Both the position numbers and the translations under genes were made by a program. The notes under the pieces were generated by a model. The model searched no databases. It was not told the origin of the DNA and worked only from the letters and a program-made list of their open reading frames with translations. From Bufo bufo (lineage: Eukaryota; Chordata; Amphibia; Anura; Bufonidae), in assembly GCF_905171765.1 (NCBI RefSeq), contig NC_053392.1:414356787-414420786 (forward strand): a stretch of DNA of 64,000 nt. The letters are read 5' to 3'. Positions 33,766 to 43,577 of the stretch are shown piece by piece. How positions within the stretch are numbered: the first letter of the stretch is position 1; every line of letters starts with the position of its first letter.

Positions 33766-36700
33766 GCCTGAATCTCTGCTATGGGACCTCTCTCCGCTGT
33801 CTGGGTGCCGGGGCCTAAAAATATCTGACAATAGCCTGTTCCAGTGGTGGGTGACGTGAAGCCTGATTCTCTGCTATGACATGAAGCCTGATTCTCTGCT
33901 ATGGGACCTCTCTCCTCTGTCTGGGTGCCGGGGCCTAAAAATATCTGACAATGGCCTGTTCCAGTAGTGGGTGACATGAAGCCTGATTCTCTGCTATGGG
34001 ACCTCTCTCCTCTGTCTGGGTGCCGGGGCCTAAAAATATCTGACAGTGGCCTGTTCCAGTGGTGGGTGACGTGAAGCCTGATTCTCTGCTATGCCATGAA
34101 GCCTGATTCTCTGCTATGGGACCTCTCTCCTCTGTCTGGGTGCCGGGGCCTAAATATCTGACAATGGCCTGTTCCAGTGGTGGGTGACGTGAAGCCTGAT
34201 TCTCTGCTATGCTATGAAGCCTGATTCTCTGCTATGACTTGAAGCCTGATTCTCTGCTATGACATGAAGCCTGATTCTCTGCTATGGGACCTCTCTCCTC
34301 TGTCTGGGTGCCGGGGCCTAAAAATAACTGACAATGGCCTGTTGCAGTGTTGGGTGACCTGAAGCCTGATTCTCTGCTATGACATGAAGCCTGAATCTCT
34401 GCTATTGGACCTCTCTCCTCTGTCTGGGTGCCGGGGCCGAAAATATCTGACAATGGCCTGTTCCAGTGGTGGGTGACATGAAGCCTGATTCTCTGCTATG
34501 CTATAAAGCCTGATTCTCTGCTATGACTTGAAGCCTGATTCTCTGCTATGACATGAAGCCTGATTCTCTGCTATGGGACCTCTCTCCTCTGTCTGGGTGC
34601 CGGGGCCTAAATATCTGACAATGGCCTGTTCCAGTGGTGGGTGACGTAAAGCCTGATTCTCTGCTATGACATGAAGCCTGATTCTCTGCTATGACTTGAA
34701 GCCTGATTCTCTGCTATGACATGAAGCCTGATTCTCTGCTATGGGACCTCTCTCCTCTGTCTGGGTGCCGGGGCCTAAAAATATCTGACAATTGCCTGTT
34801 CTAGTGTTGGGTGACATGAAGCCTGATTCTCTGCTATGACATGAAGCCTGATTCTCTGCTATGGGACCTCTCTCCTCTGTCTGGGTGCCGGGGCCTAAAA
34901 ATATCTGACAATTGCCTGTTCCAGTGGTGGGTGACATGAAGCCTGATTCTCTGCTATGACATGAAGCCTGATTCTCTGCTATGGGACCTCTCTCCTCTGT
35001 CTGGGTGCCGGGGCCGAAAATATCTGACAATGGCCTGTTCCAGTGGTGGGTGACATGAAGCCTGATTCTCTGCTATGACATGAAGCCTGAATCTCTGCTA
35101 TGAGACCTCTCTCCTCTGTCTGGGTGCCGGGGCCTAAAAATATCTGACAGTGGCCTGTTCCAGTGTTGGGTGAACTGAAGCATGATTCTCTGCTATGACA
35201 TGAAGCCTGATTCTCTGCTATGGGACCTCTCTCCTCTGTCTGGGTGCCGGGGCCTAAAAATATCTGACAATGGCCTGTTCTAGTGTTGGGTGACATGAAG
35301 CCTGATTCTCTGCTATGACATGAAGCCTGATTCTCTGCTATGGGACCTCTCTCCTCTGTCTGGGTGCCGGGGCCTAAAAATATCTGACAATGGCCTGTTC
35401 CAGTGGTGGGTGACATGAAGCCTGATTCTCTGCTATGACATGAAGCCTGATTCTCTGCTATGGGACCTCTCTCCTCTGTCTGGGTGTCGGGGCCTAATTA
35501 TCTGACAATGGCCTGTTCCAGTGTTGGGTGATGTGAAGCCTGATTCTCTGCTATGACATGAAGCCTGATTCTCTGCTATGACATGAAGCCTGATTCTCTG
35601 CTATGGGACCTCTCTCCTCTTTTTTGGGTGCCGTGGCCTAAATATCTGACAATGGCCTGTTCCAGTGGTGGGTGACGTGAAGCCTGATTCTCTGCTATGA
35701 CATGAAGCCTGATTCTCTGCTATGACATGAAGCCTGATTCTCTGCTATGGGACCTCTCTCCTCTGTCTGGGTGCCGGGGCCTAAATATCTGACAATGGCC
35801 TGTTCCAGTGGTGGGTGACGTAAAGCCTGATTCTCTGCTATGACATGAAGCCTGATTCTCTGCTATGACTTGAAGCCTGAATCTCTGCTATGGGACCTCT
35901 CTCCTCTGTCTGGGTGCCGGGGCCTAAAAATATCTGACAATGGCCTGTTCCAGTGGTGGGTGACGTAAAGCCTGATTCTCTGCTATGACATGAAGCCTGA
36001 TTCTCTGCTATGGGACCTCTCTCCTCTGTCTGGGTGCTGGGGCCTAAAAATATCTGACAATGGCCTGTTCCAGTAGTGGGTGACATGAAGCCTGATTCTC
36101 TGCTATGGGACCTCTCTCCTCTGTCTGGGTGCCGGGGCCTAAAAATATCTGACAGTGGCCTGTTCCAGTGGTGGGTGACGTGAAGCCTGATTCTCTGCTA
36201 TGCTATGAAGCCTGATTCTCTGCTATAGGACCTCTCTCCTCTGTCTGGGTGCCGGGGCCTAAATATCTGACAATGGCCTGTTCCAGTGGTGGGTGACGTG
36301 AAGCCTGATTCTCTGCTATGACATGAAGCCTGATTCTCTGCTATGACTTAAAGCCTGATTCTCTGCTATGACATGAAGCCTTATTCTCTGCTATGGGACC
36401 TCTCTCCTCTGTCTGGGTGCTGGGGTCTAAATATCTGACAATGGCCTGTTCCAGTGGTGGGTGACGTGAAGCCTGATTCTCTGCTATGCCATGAAGCCTG
36501 ATTCTCTGCAATGACTTGAAGCCTGATTCTCTGCTATGACATGAAGCCTGATTCTCTGCTATGGGACCTCTATCTGGGTGTCGGGGCCTAAATATCTGAC
36601 AATGGCCTGTTTCAGTGGTGGGTGACGTGAAGCCTGATTCTCTGCTATGCTATGAAGCCTGATTCTCTGCTATGGGACCTCTCTCCTCTGTCTGGGTGCC

Positions 36701-36808
36701 GGGGCCTAATTATCTGACAATGGCCTGTTCCAATGGTGGGTGACGTGAAGCCTGATTCTCTGCTATGACATGAAGCCTGATTCTCTGCTATGAGACCTCT
36801 CTCCAATT
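33766..36808. repeat. hAT minisatellite, right block
   Basis: About 25 units of the same composite repeat as 25240-25704. The 25-bp module is present one to four times per unit, so unit length varies from about 95 to 170 bp. Minus-strand frames stay open across several units (phrases such as HSRESGFMSPTTGTGHCQIF) but have no start context or domain; I treat them as artefacts of the repeat. Confidence 0.95.
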
Positions 36809-37084
36809 GATATTGGTTAATTTTTTTTATTTTTTATTTTTATTTTAATTCATTCCCCTATCCACATTTGTTTGCAGGGGATTTAACTACATTTTGCTGC
36901 CTTTTGCAGCCCTCTAGCCCTTTCCTGGGCTATTTTACAGCCTTTTTAGTGCCGTAAAGTTCGGGTCCCCATTGACTTCAATGGGGTTCGGGTTCGGGGC
37001 AAGTTCGGATCCCGAACCCGAACATTTCCGGGAAGTTCGGCCGAACTTCTCGAACCCGAACATCCAGGTGTTCGCTCAACTCTA
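36809..37084 (+). mobile_element. 3' terminal region of the hAT element
   Basis: After an A/T-rich stretch comes a GC-alternating zone with repeated ttcgggttcg and its complement cgaacccgaac (36960-37065), which can fold back on itself. It ends gttcgctcaactcta. Terminal and subterminal motifs of this kind are typical of hAT transposase-binding sites. Confidence 0.7.
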
Positions 37085-37350
37085 ATTAAAACCCGACTCT
37101 GCGTCAACTACGTAATTTTCCATTGGAGCTTTGCCATGGATCCCCCTCCGGCATGCCACAGTCCAGGTGTTAGTCTTCTTGAAACAACTTTTTCATCACT
37201 ATCGTGGCCAGAAAGAGTCCCTGTGGGTTTTAAAATTCGCCTGCCTATTGAAGTCTGTGGCGGTTCGTCCGGTTCGCCCGTTGGCGAACTTTTTCGTAAA
37301 CTTGCGTTCGCCGTTCGCGAACTGAACATTTTATGTTTGCGACATCTCTA
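37085..37350 (+). mobile_element. 3' end of a second, different hAT element
   Basis: The segment contains subterminal phrases gttcgcccgttggcgaac and cgttcgccgttcgcgaac and terminates gtttgcgacatctcta at 37350. That terminus differs from the hAT ending at 37084, so this is another family whose left part is lost. Confidence 0.6.
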
Positions 37351-37380
37351 TTAGTCAGTGTGCAATTTAAGGTAGAAATA

Positions 37381-38585
37381 TGTAGTGTCCCACTATGTAA
37401 ATGTGGGCACTACTCAAGGGTCAATTGGGTCACGTTGTTCTCCACCTCCTGTGGAACATGGTCATTATATTTTGTATTGCATTTTAATGTTTGTGGTCAT
37501 ATTATCTCCTGTGTATCAGGCCTGTTAGGGGTGTAGTTCCTCCTCCTAGGCAGTAGAGGGAGCTAGGGAACCCACTAGTATATATAGTTAGGCCCAGACA
37601 GGAAAGAGGCAGTCCAGTTTATTCTAGGAGGCTAGTTAGTGCAGTCTAGCCTGCCTGAAGTGCTGAGCAAGTTAGCTCAGAAGTTAATCCAGGAGAAGAA
37701 GTTTCCTCCTGAAGATATCTAGTACCTTGCAGAGTACAGAGCAGAGCCACCTTTATCCAGCCAAGTAAAAAGCTGAAGGGCAGAAGGATATTTACAGCAA
37801 GAAGATTTATACCAGAGGAAGGTTTCCCTACCCAAGGATAAAGCCAGCTATAGGGCATACGGGCCTTGGAGAAAGCCAGACAGGATCTGAAGAAAATACA
37901 GCCTGATCTGTGAGTGTTTATTTCCTCTGTGTCTCTTGCAAAGACTTTGCCTGCCATTATTGTAAAGCCTGCCTATTATCAAGACCCTGCATGTGGAACC
38001 AACTGAAACCTGTATATAGTTGTACTGTTCAGTAAACAGAAGTTCTGGTTCACTACAACTGTGTGTACCTCAATTATTCCTACAATAAATCGGTGTGCCA
38101 CTGTTACCGGCACTGGCGTCACGAACTATAAGGGATCTTGTCACAGGCACACTAAACCTGGAACACCAAGGGCACCTCACCTACCATCCGGCCTGGTCCC
38201 TATATACAGAGATTGCCCCAGAGGATCCATGTGCCAGCCTCTCCATCACTGCTGTACGCGTGCCCAGGGTATATAAAAACTGTGAGTACCAATAGCAACC
38301 CTCGGTCTGTTAACTGCCCCTGTGACCTCACCATCGCTCACCCTGCAGGACTGGCGTACTGCATATTTTGGCGTCACGAACAGGATACAAATATTTCTAC
38401 GATATAGTGGAATTTGAACTGTGTGCCATAATTGCCTACCAAGTGATAAATTGCCCTATCCATTTATTCAAAAATTTTGGGGTCAAAGAACTGTGAAAAT
38501 TGCGGTGTGAAACTGTACATTGTGGACTGTTTGCGAATTTCTGAGTCACCACTTGCTGTCAGTGAATTGACAGCATTATGCTTAA
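37381..38585 (+). mobile_element. LTR-like block with primer-site-like sequence
   Basis: The block starts TGTAGTGTCCC at 37381, has a TATA-like tatatatag near 37580 and an aataaa near 38089, and reaches an actgca at 38363. Six bases later tggcgtcacgaacaggat (38369) is placed like a tRNA primer-binding site, followed by about 200 bp of leader-like sequence. No coding region follows because the TTAA transposon begins at 38586. It may be the 5' LTR and leader of the gag fragment at 41512, split by that transposon. That link is inference. Confidence 0.45.
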
Positions 38586-41035
38586 CCACCTCCCGTCCGC
38601 CCATAGACTATAAACATCCGGGAGGTGGTTCTCTATTTCTGAACGGACGTTCCAGAACGTCCGTTCAGAAAGTGCAGCTGCACGCTAATCGTACAGCTGC
38701 TGATCGGGTTGCCCGCTGTCAGTGACAGCAGGGCAACCCAGAGAGAAGGCAGGGACAGAGCCCAGGTGTCCCTGCCTTCTGGATCGCTGCATACACAGCG
38801 CTCACCGAGCGCTGTGTATGCAGAGCAGGAAGCGCTATGCGCTTCCTGTTCCGGCCCGGCGGTCATGTGACCGCCGTAACCGGAGAGTGCAGGAGCTGTC
38901 TTTCACAGACCTCGATCAGCCCTGCTCTGAGGCTGTACAGTGCAGAATTATGCTGTACAGCCTCTCTGGGGGGTGTATTTCTCCTGTAACTGCGGCTACT
39001 ATGTCAGCCCCAGTTACAGGAGAAATCAACAGTGAAAAAAAGAAAAAGAAAAAGTGAAGTAAATGTCCCCCAGAGGTCTTTTATAACCTCATGGGGGATG
39101 CAAAGTGTAAAATAAAAAAATAAAAAATAAAGGGTTGAAAAAATAAAATAGAAAAAAGGTTTCACATGTTAAAAAAAAATTCCCCAAGTAAGGAATAAAA
39201 AAAAAAATGTTAAAAATAGAAAAAATAAAATAAAATAGACATATTTGGTATTGCCACGTCCGTAAAAACCAGCTCTATAAAAATATCACATGACCTAACC
39301 CCTCGGGTGAACACCGTGAAAAAAAAAAAAAAAAGGTGTCAAAACAAGCAATTTTTGTCAGCTTACATCACAAAAGGTGCAACACCAAGTGATCAAAAAC
39401 GCGTATGTCCCACAAAATGGTACCAATAAAACCGTCACCTCATCCCGCAAAAAATTAGCCCCTACATAAGAAAATCTCTCAAAAAATAAAAAACTATAGC
39501 TCTTAGAACATGGAGACACTAAAACATAATTTTTTTGGTTTCAAAAATGCTATTATTGTGTTAAAGTGAAACAAATAAAAAAAAGTATACATATTAGGTA
39601 TTGCCGCGTCCGTAAAAACTAGCTCTATAAAAATATCACATGAGCTAACCCCTCAGGTGAACACCGTAAAAATAAAAAAATAAAAATAAACGGTCTCAAA
39701 ACAAGCAATTTTTGTCACCTTACATCACAAAAGGTGCAACACCAAGTGATCAAAAAGGCGTATGTCCCACAAAATGGTACCAATAAAACCGTCACCTCAT
39801 CCCGCTAAAAATTAGCCCCTACATAAGAAAATCTCTCAAAAAATATAAAAACTATAGCTCTCAGAACATGGACACATTAAAACATAATTTTTTTGTTTCA
39901 AAAATGCTATTATTGTGTAAAACGTTAATAAATAAGAAAAAGTATACATATTAGGTATCGCCACATCCGTAACAATCTGCTCTATAAAAATGTCACTTGA
40001 CTGAACCCCTCAGGTGAATGCTATAAAAAAAAAAAAAAAGAGACTGTGCTAAAACAACCAATTTTTTGGTCAGCTTGCCGCATAAAGTGTTATAATGAAT
40101 GATCAAAAAATCATATGTACCCAAAAATAGTAGCAATTAAACTGGCACCTTATCCCCTAGTTTCCAAAATGGGATCACTTCTTGGGAGTTTCTACTGTAA
40201 GGGTGCATCAGGGGGCTTCAAATGGGACATGGCATCTAAAAACCATGTGGAGTTCCTTTTATTCTGCACCCTGCTGTGTGCCCATACAGCAGTTTATGAC
40301 CACATGTGGGGTGTTACTGTAAACCGCAGAATCTGGGTAATAAATATTGAGTTTTGTTTGGCTGTTAACCATCGATGTGTTAAAGAAAAAAATTGATTAA
40401 AATGGAAAGTCTGCCAAAAAAGTGAAATTTTAAAATTTGATCTCCATTTTTCTTTAATTCTTGTGGAACGCCTAAAGGGTTAACAAAGTTTGTAAAATCG
40501 GTTTTGAATACCTTGAGGGGTTTAGTTTCTACAATGGGGTCATTTATGGGGGTATCCACTATGTAGGCCCCACAAAGTGACTTCAGACCTGAACTGGTCC
40601 TTAAAAAGTGGGTTTGGCAATTTTCTTAAAAATTTGAAGAATTGCTTCTAAACTTCTAAGCCTTCTAACGTCCTAAAAAAATTTAATGACATTTCCAAAA
40701 TGATGCCAACATAAAGTAGACATATGGGGAATGTTAAGTAATAAATATTTTATGAGGTATCACTTTCTGTTTTAAAAGCAGAGAAATAGAAATTTAGAAA
40801 ATTGCGCATTTTTCAAAATTTTTGGTAAATTTGGGATTTTTTCATAAATAAAGGTGAAATATTTTGACTCAAATTTATGACTGTCATGAAGTACAATGTG
40901 TCACGAGAAAACAATCTCTGAATGACTTGGATAAGTAAAGGCGTTCCAAAGTTATTACCACATAAAGTGAGATATGTCAGTTTTGCAAAATTAGGCCTGG
41001 TCAGGAAGGGGGCAAATGGCCCAGATGGCAAGTGG
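38586..41035. mobile_element. TTAA-flanked non-autonomous DNA transposon, copy 1 (2450 bp)
   Basis: TTAA at 38582-38585 and 41036-41039 flank a 2450-bp element. Its ends are weakly inverted: ccacctcccgtc at the left, and ccacttgccatc on the opposite strand at the right. The left 400 bp is a run of GC-rich hairpins (for example gaacggacgttccagaacgt, and cagcgctcaccgagcgctg). The middle holds about three copies of a roughly 350-bp unit containing tattgccacgtccgtaaaaa. The rest is A/T rich with no transposase frame. TTAA targets are used by piggyBac and Kolobok; which one supplied this element cannot be told without a search. Copy 2 at 43578 is 2451 bp. Confidence 0.82.
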
Positions 41036-41039
41036 TTAA

Positions 41040-41511
41040 AGATGGCCGCCTAAGCTGACTGGATAATAGTTGCGCTATCGTTGTGTCCGTCTGGCGCGAA
41101 ATGGAAAATAAGGTACCGCCCTGACTGCAAAGAAGATACCGCCTACCTCGAATCCTGAAGCTCAGAGAGGCCACGCCCATCTCCTGACGCTGCGCGTGGC
41201 ACCTCCGCACGACGTAATCACGTACCTCGCGAGACTTGGACTGCGCATCACCGGAGTGAGTAAACTTTCGGTATTAACCGATTCCTTTGTATTTAAGTAC
41301 CGGGGAGATTCCGATCCTTGCTGGGAGACTGTGGGAAGGTCCCTCGTTAGTAATAAAGGACTTGATCCAAGGGAAAACACATCCAATTCGGATTTTGGCC
41401 TGCTCCGCCGCTCCAAGGGCCATACCCTCTCCGTGGTCACCCTTAGCAACGGCCTAGAGAGCGAAGTCCAACGTGAGCCTGCCTACAAGACTTGCCTCCA
41501 TAGACCATGCC
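41040..41511 (+). other. Leader-like sequence 5' of the gag fragment
   Basis: This is 470 bp of moderately GC-rich DNA between the right TTAA of copy 1 and the Gag start. No coding unit is apparent. It is probably the untranslated leader or U5-side sequence of the retroelement whose gag follows. Confidence 0.35.
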
Positions 41512-42537
41512 ATGTCCGCCTCTGATGAAACCGGGCAGGTGGCCCCCAACGAGCCTTCTGTAATTCACGCAGCTGAGAACAGGGCGCCCGCCGCTGCGGC
41601 AGCATCCAGTCTAATGCCGCTGACCATGCCATATTATTTCGGGGCCCCCTGGTTCCCGCGATATTCCGGGGAAGCCCACAAACTGAAAGACTTTAAAGAC
41701 CAGATCCTGGCCTTATTCCGGCTCTATCCTATCTCCGCTGAGCAACAGATGGAGATTCTCTTAGCGCAGTTAGAAGGGGCCGTCCGCAGGGCAGTCATGT
41801 CATGGGCTAGCTCCGAAAAAAATAACATGGAACAGATCTTTGATCGCCTCGGCACCACGTTTGAAGCCAGGACGGTGTCGGAAGTTAAGATCCGATTTTT
41901 CAGCCGGAAGCAACAGCCCGGCGAGTCACTCCGTGATTTTGCTTTGTCCCTGCAAGAGACCCTGAGGGCCATGGTCTAGGTGGACCCCCGGGAGGCTGAG
42001 GACCAGGACCGGACTCTGAGAGAGCATTTCATTGCGGGTGTAAACGCTGAGGACTTAAAGGGCCAGCTGAGGATGCTGTCGGCCCAGCACCCCAATTTTG
42101 CGTTTTTGGACTTTAAAGAGCTGGCCATCAGTATCCTGGGTCAAAACCCGCCCACAGGGTCGGCGGTCTCCCTTGAACCTCAGGCCTGCCAGCCAAAAAC
42201 TATTGATGTGAGACCGTCCAGAGCCAGTCAAGCCACCCAGGCTCCGGTAACAGATGTGGTGACGGCGTTAATGGAGCAAGTTAACAATCTCACTAAGAGC
42301 CTGGAAAAGGTGTGCAGGAAAATAGAGGAATGGGAAAGACCATTGTTATTGGAAGATGAAAGCCCCCTACCTCAAAGGCTCCTCCCGCCTGCATATAAAA
42401 AGGTCTACCCCCAAAGAACCCGATGGATGACCGAGTTACTGGTCTAAGAATCGCAAGCACCCTGTCTGCACCTATTGTAAAAAATATGGCCATACTGAGA
42501 CAACATGTTGGCAGTTAAAAGGGCCCCCCCGAGGCTG
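41512..42537 (+). pseudogene. Gag pseudogene with PNMA-like capsid region and one CCHC knuckle
   Basis: I chose the ATG at 41512 (atgtccgcctctgatg). The capsid-like part (MPYYFGAPWFPRYSG, FKDQILALFRLYPISAEQQM, VRRAVMSW, FEARTVSEVKIRFFSRKQQP) resembles Gag proteins of the gypsy lineage related to vertebrate PNMA genes; I judge this by eye. A TAG at 41977 interrupts the frame, which then continues in the same phase to 42447. A frameshift near 42435 is needed to read the zinc knuckle CTYCKKYGHTETTC (42468-42510). The stop and frameshift make it a pseudogene. Confidence 0.78.
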
Positions 42538-42587
42538 AGGATCTCCCCTCGGGAGGTAGAACAGTAGGTCCAAAGGATCCAAGTTGG

Positions 42588-43157
42588 ATGCCCAGATACG
42601 TAGGATCCCGTTCAAAAATTAACATATGCATTAACGGGATAGCTTTTGAAGCCCTGCTGGATACTGGGTCTCAGGTCACCACCATCCAACGACCCACCTT
42701 TGACAAATTCTGGGATTCAAGTCTCCTCACACCTGAAACTTGGCTGGATATCATTGCTAGCAATGGCAAGCCGGTGAAAGTCCATGGGTACTGGGAACCT
42801 ACCCTTCAGGTGGGAGAAGCCACCTTACCACAGCAAGGTGTGATTGTTGTGCAAGCCGGAGATAAAGGGGGACACCCCGTGATCTTAGGAACTAATGTCT
42901 TTAAAAATTGTTACTCCGAGGTGCTTGAGGCACTGAACCAATCCATACCTTCAGCTTCACCTGCTTCTAAAAGAGTCATTCAAAAGACTATCAGTGTGCT
43001 GTGTGCTCAGCAAAAATTTGCTAATGGAAAAGGAGAAATCTGTACTGCCCGGATCCGGGATAACCGGCCGGTAATCCTGCCACCGAATTCTGTGCCGTGC
43101 TGTACTAGGGATCCAGGGCCAAGACTATCAAGCCCTGGTAGAGCCTATCCAAATTGA
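42588..43157 (+). pseudogene. Retropepsin fragment of the same retroelement, pol truncated
   Basis: The frame contains the aspartic protease signature ALLDTGSQVTTI (near residue 25) and a second-strand motif VILGTNVF (near residue 98), as in LTR-retrotransposon proteases. Reverse transcriptase should follow, but similarity fades after about 43150. The sequence then switches at about 43220-43255 to a minus-strand hAT fragment, so RT, RNase H and integrase are lost. Confidence 0.8.
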
Positions 43158-43254
43158 GAATCATCCCTTCGTGCAAGCAGCCAAGAGCCTGGTGACTGTA
43201 TCTCAAGGTAAAGTGCCTGTCCGTTTGATAAATTTGCCATCTGCCATCTGATCT

Positions 43255-43533
43255 TTAAGCAGGAGACTGGGTGGAAGACAATGTAATGGAAATGGAGGCA
43301 CTGTCAGCAACCCAATCTACTATTACCTGTACTTGTTCTGGCCTCACCATTCGTAGAGTCACATTAGGCTTGTCCAAATACCGCTGAAGGTTCTGTCGCC
43401 TACTCGCACCTGAGGAAGGTGTTTCACTTGTGCGTGTAGCTGGCACAGATCGACCACATCCTCTCCCTGCAACAGAAGCTCCACCAGCAGCACCACGACC
43501 GTGGCCACATCCCTTATTTGATGCTCTCCTCAT
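43255..43533 (-). pseudogene. N-terminal hAT-associated open frame, 92 aa
   Basis: An ATG at 43533 opens a basic Gly/Arg-rich protein (MRRASNKGCGHGRGAAGG) followed by LQRYLDKPNVTLRMVRPEQVQ and IVDWVADS, stopping at 43255. Its position downstream of a TATA-bearing hAT 5' region, and its resemblance to the short Gly/Ser-rich frame at 63252, suggest the first coding part of a hAT transposase upstream of the BED domain. The body of the gene is absent. I have no independent proof of function. Confidence 0.5.
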
Positions 43534-43577
43534 ATTTCTCAAATTTAGGATCTTGCAATAAATAGGTGTTTTTTTAA

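Larger units (their letters stand above)
23425..37084 (+). mobile_element. hAT DNA transposon, 5' end missing, invaded by a LINE
   Basis: A hAT transposase relic (23424-25106) is followed by a 3' region with a minisatellite (25240-25704 and 33766-36808) and a terminal block rich in ttcgggttcg motifs. The block ends in gttcgctcaactcta at 37084, the kind of terminal sequence seen in amphibian hATs. The 5' terminus and N-terminal coding part are absent, so no 8-bp target duplication can be verified. A LINE of about 8.06 kb sits inside the minisatellite. Removing it leaves a hAT segment of about 5.6 kb. Confidence 0.75.

Noticed and set aside
29490..33859. Plus-strand frames of 100-206 aa opposite the LINE ORFs
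   Set aside because: They are antisense shadows of ORF1 and ORF2, with low-complexity composition that follows the GC-rich coding strand.
33708..36086. Minus-strand frames with HSRESGFMSPTTGTGHCQIF repeats as a gene
   Set aside because: They track the minisatellite units, including their partial copies, and lack any start context or domain.
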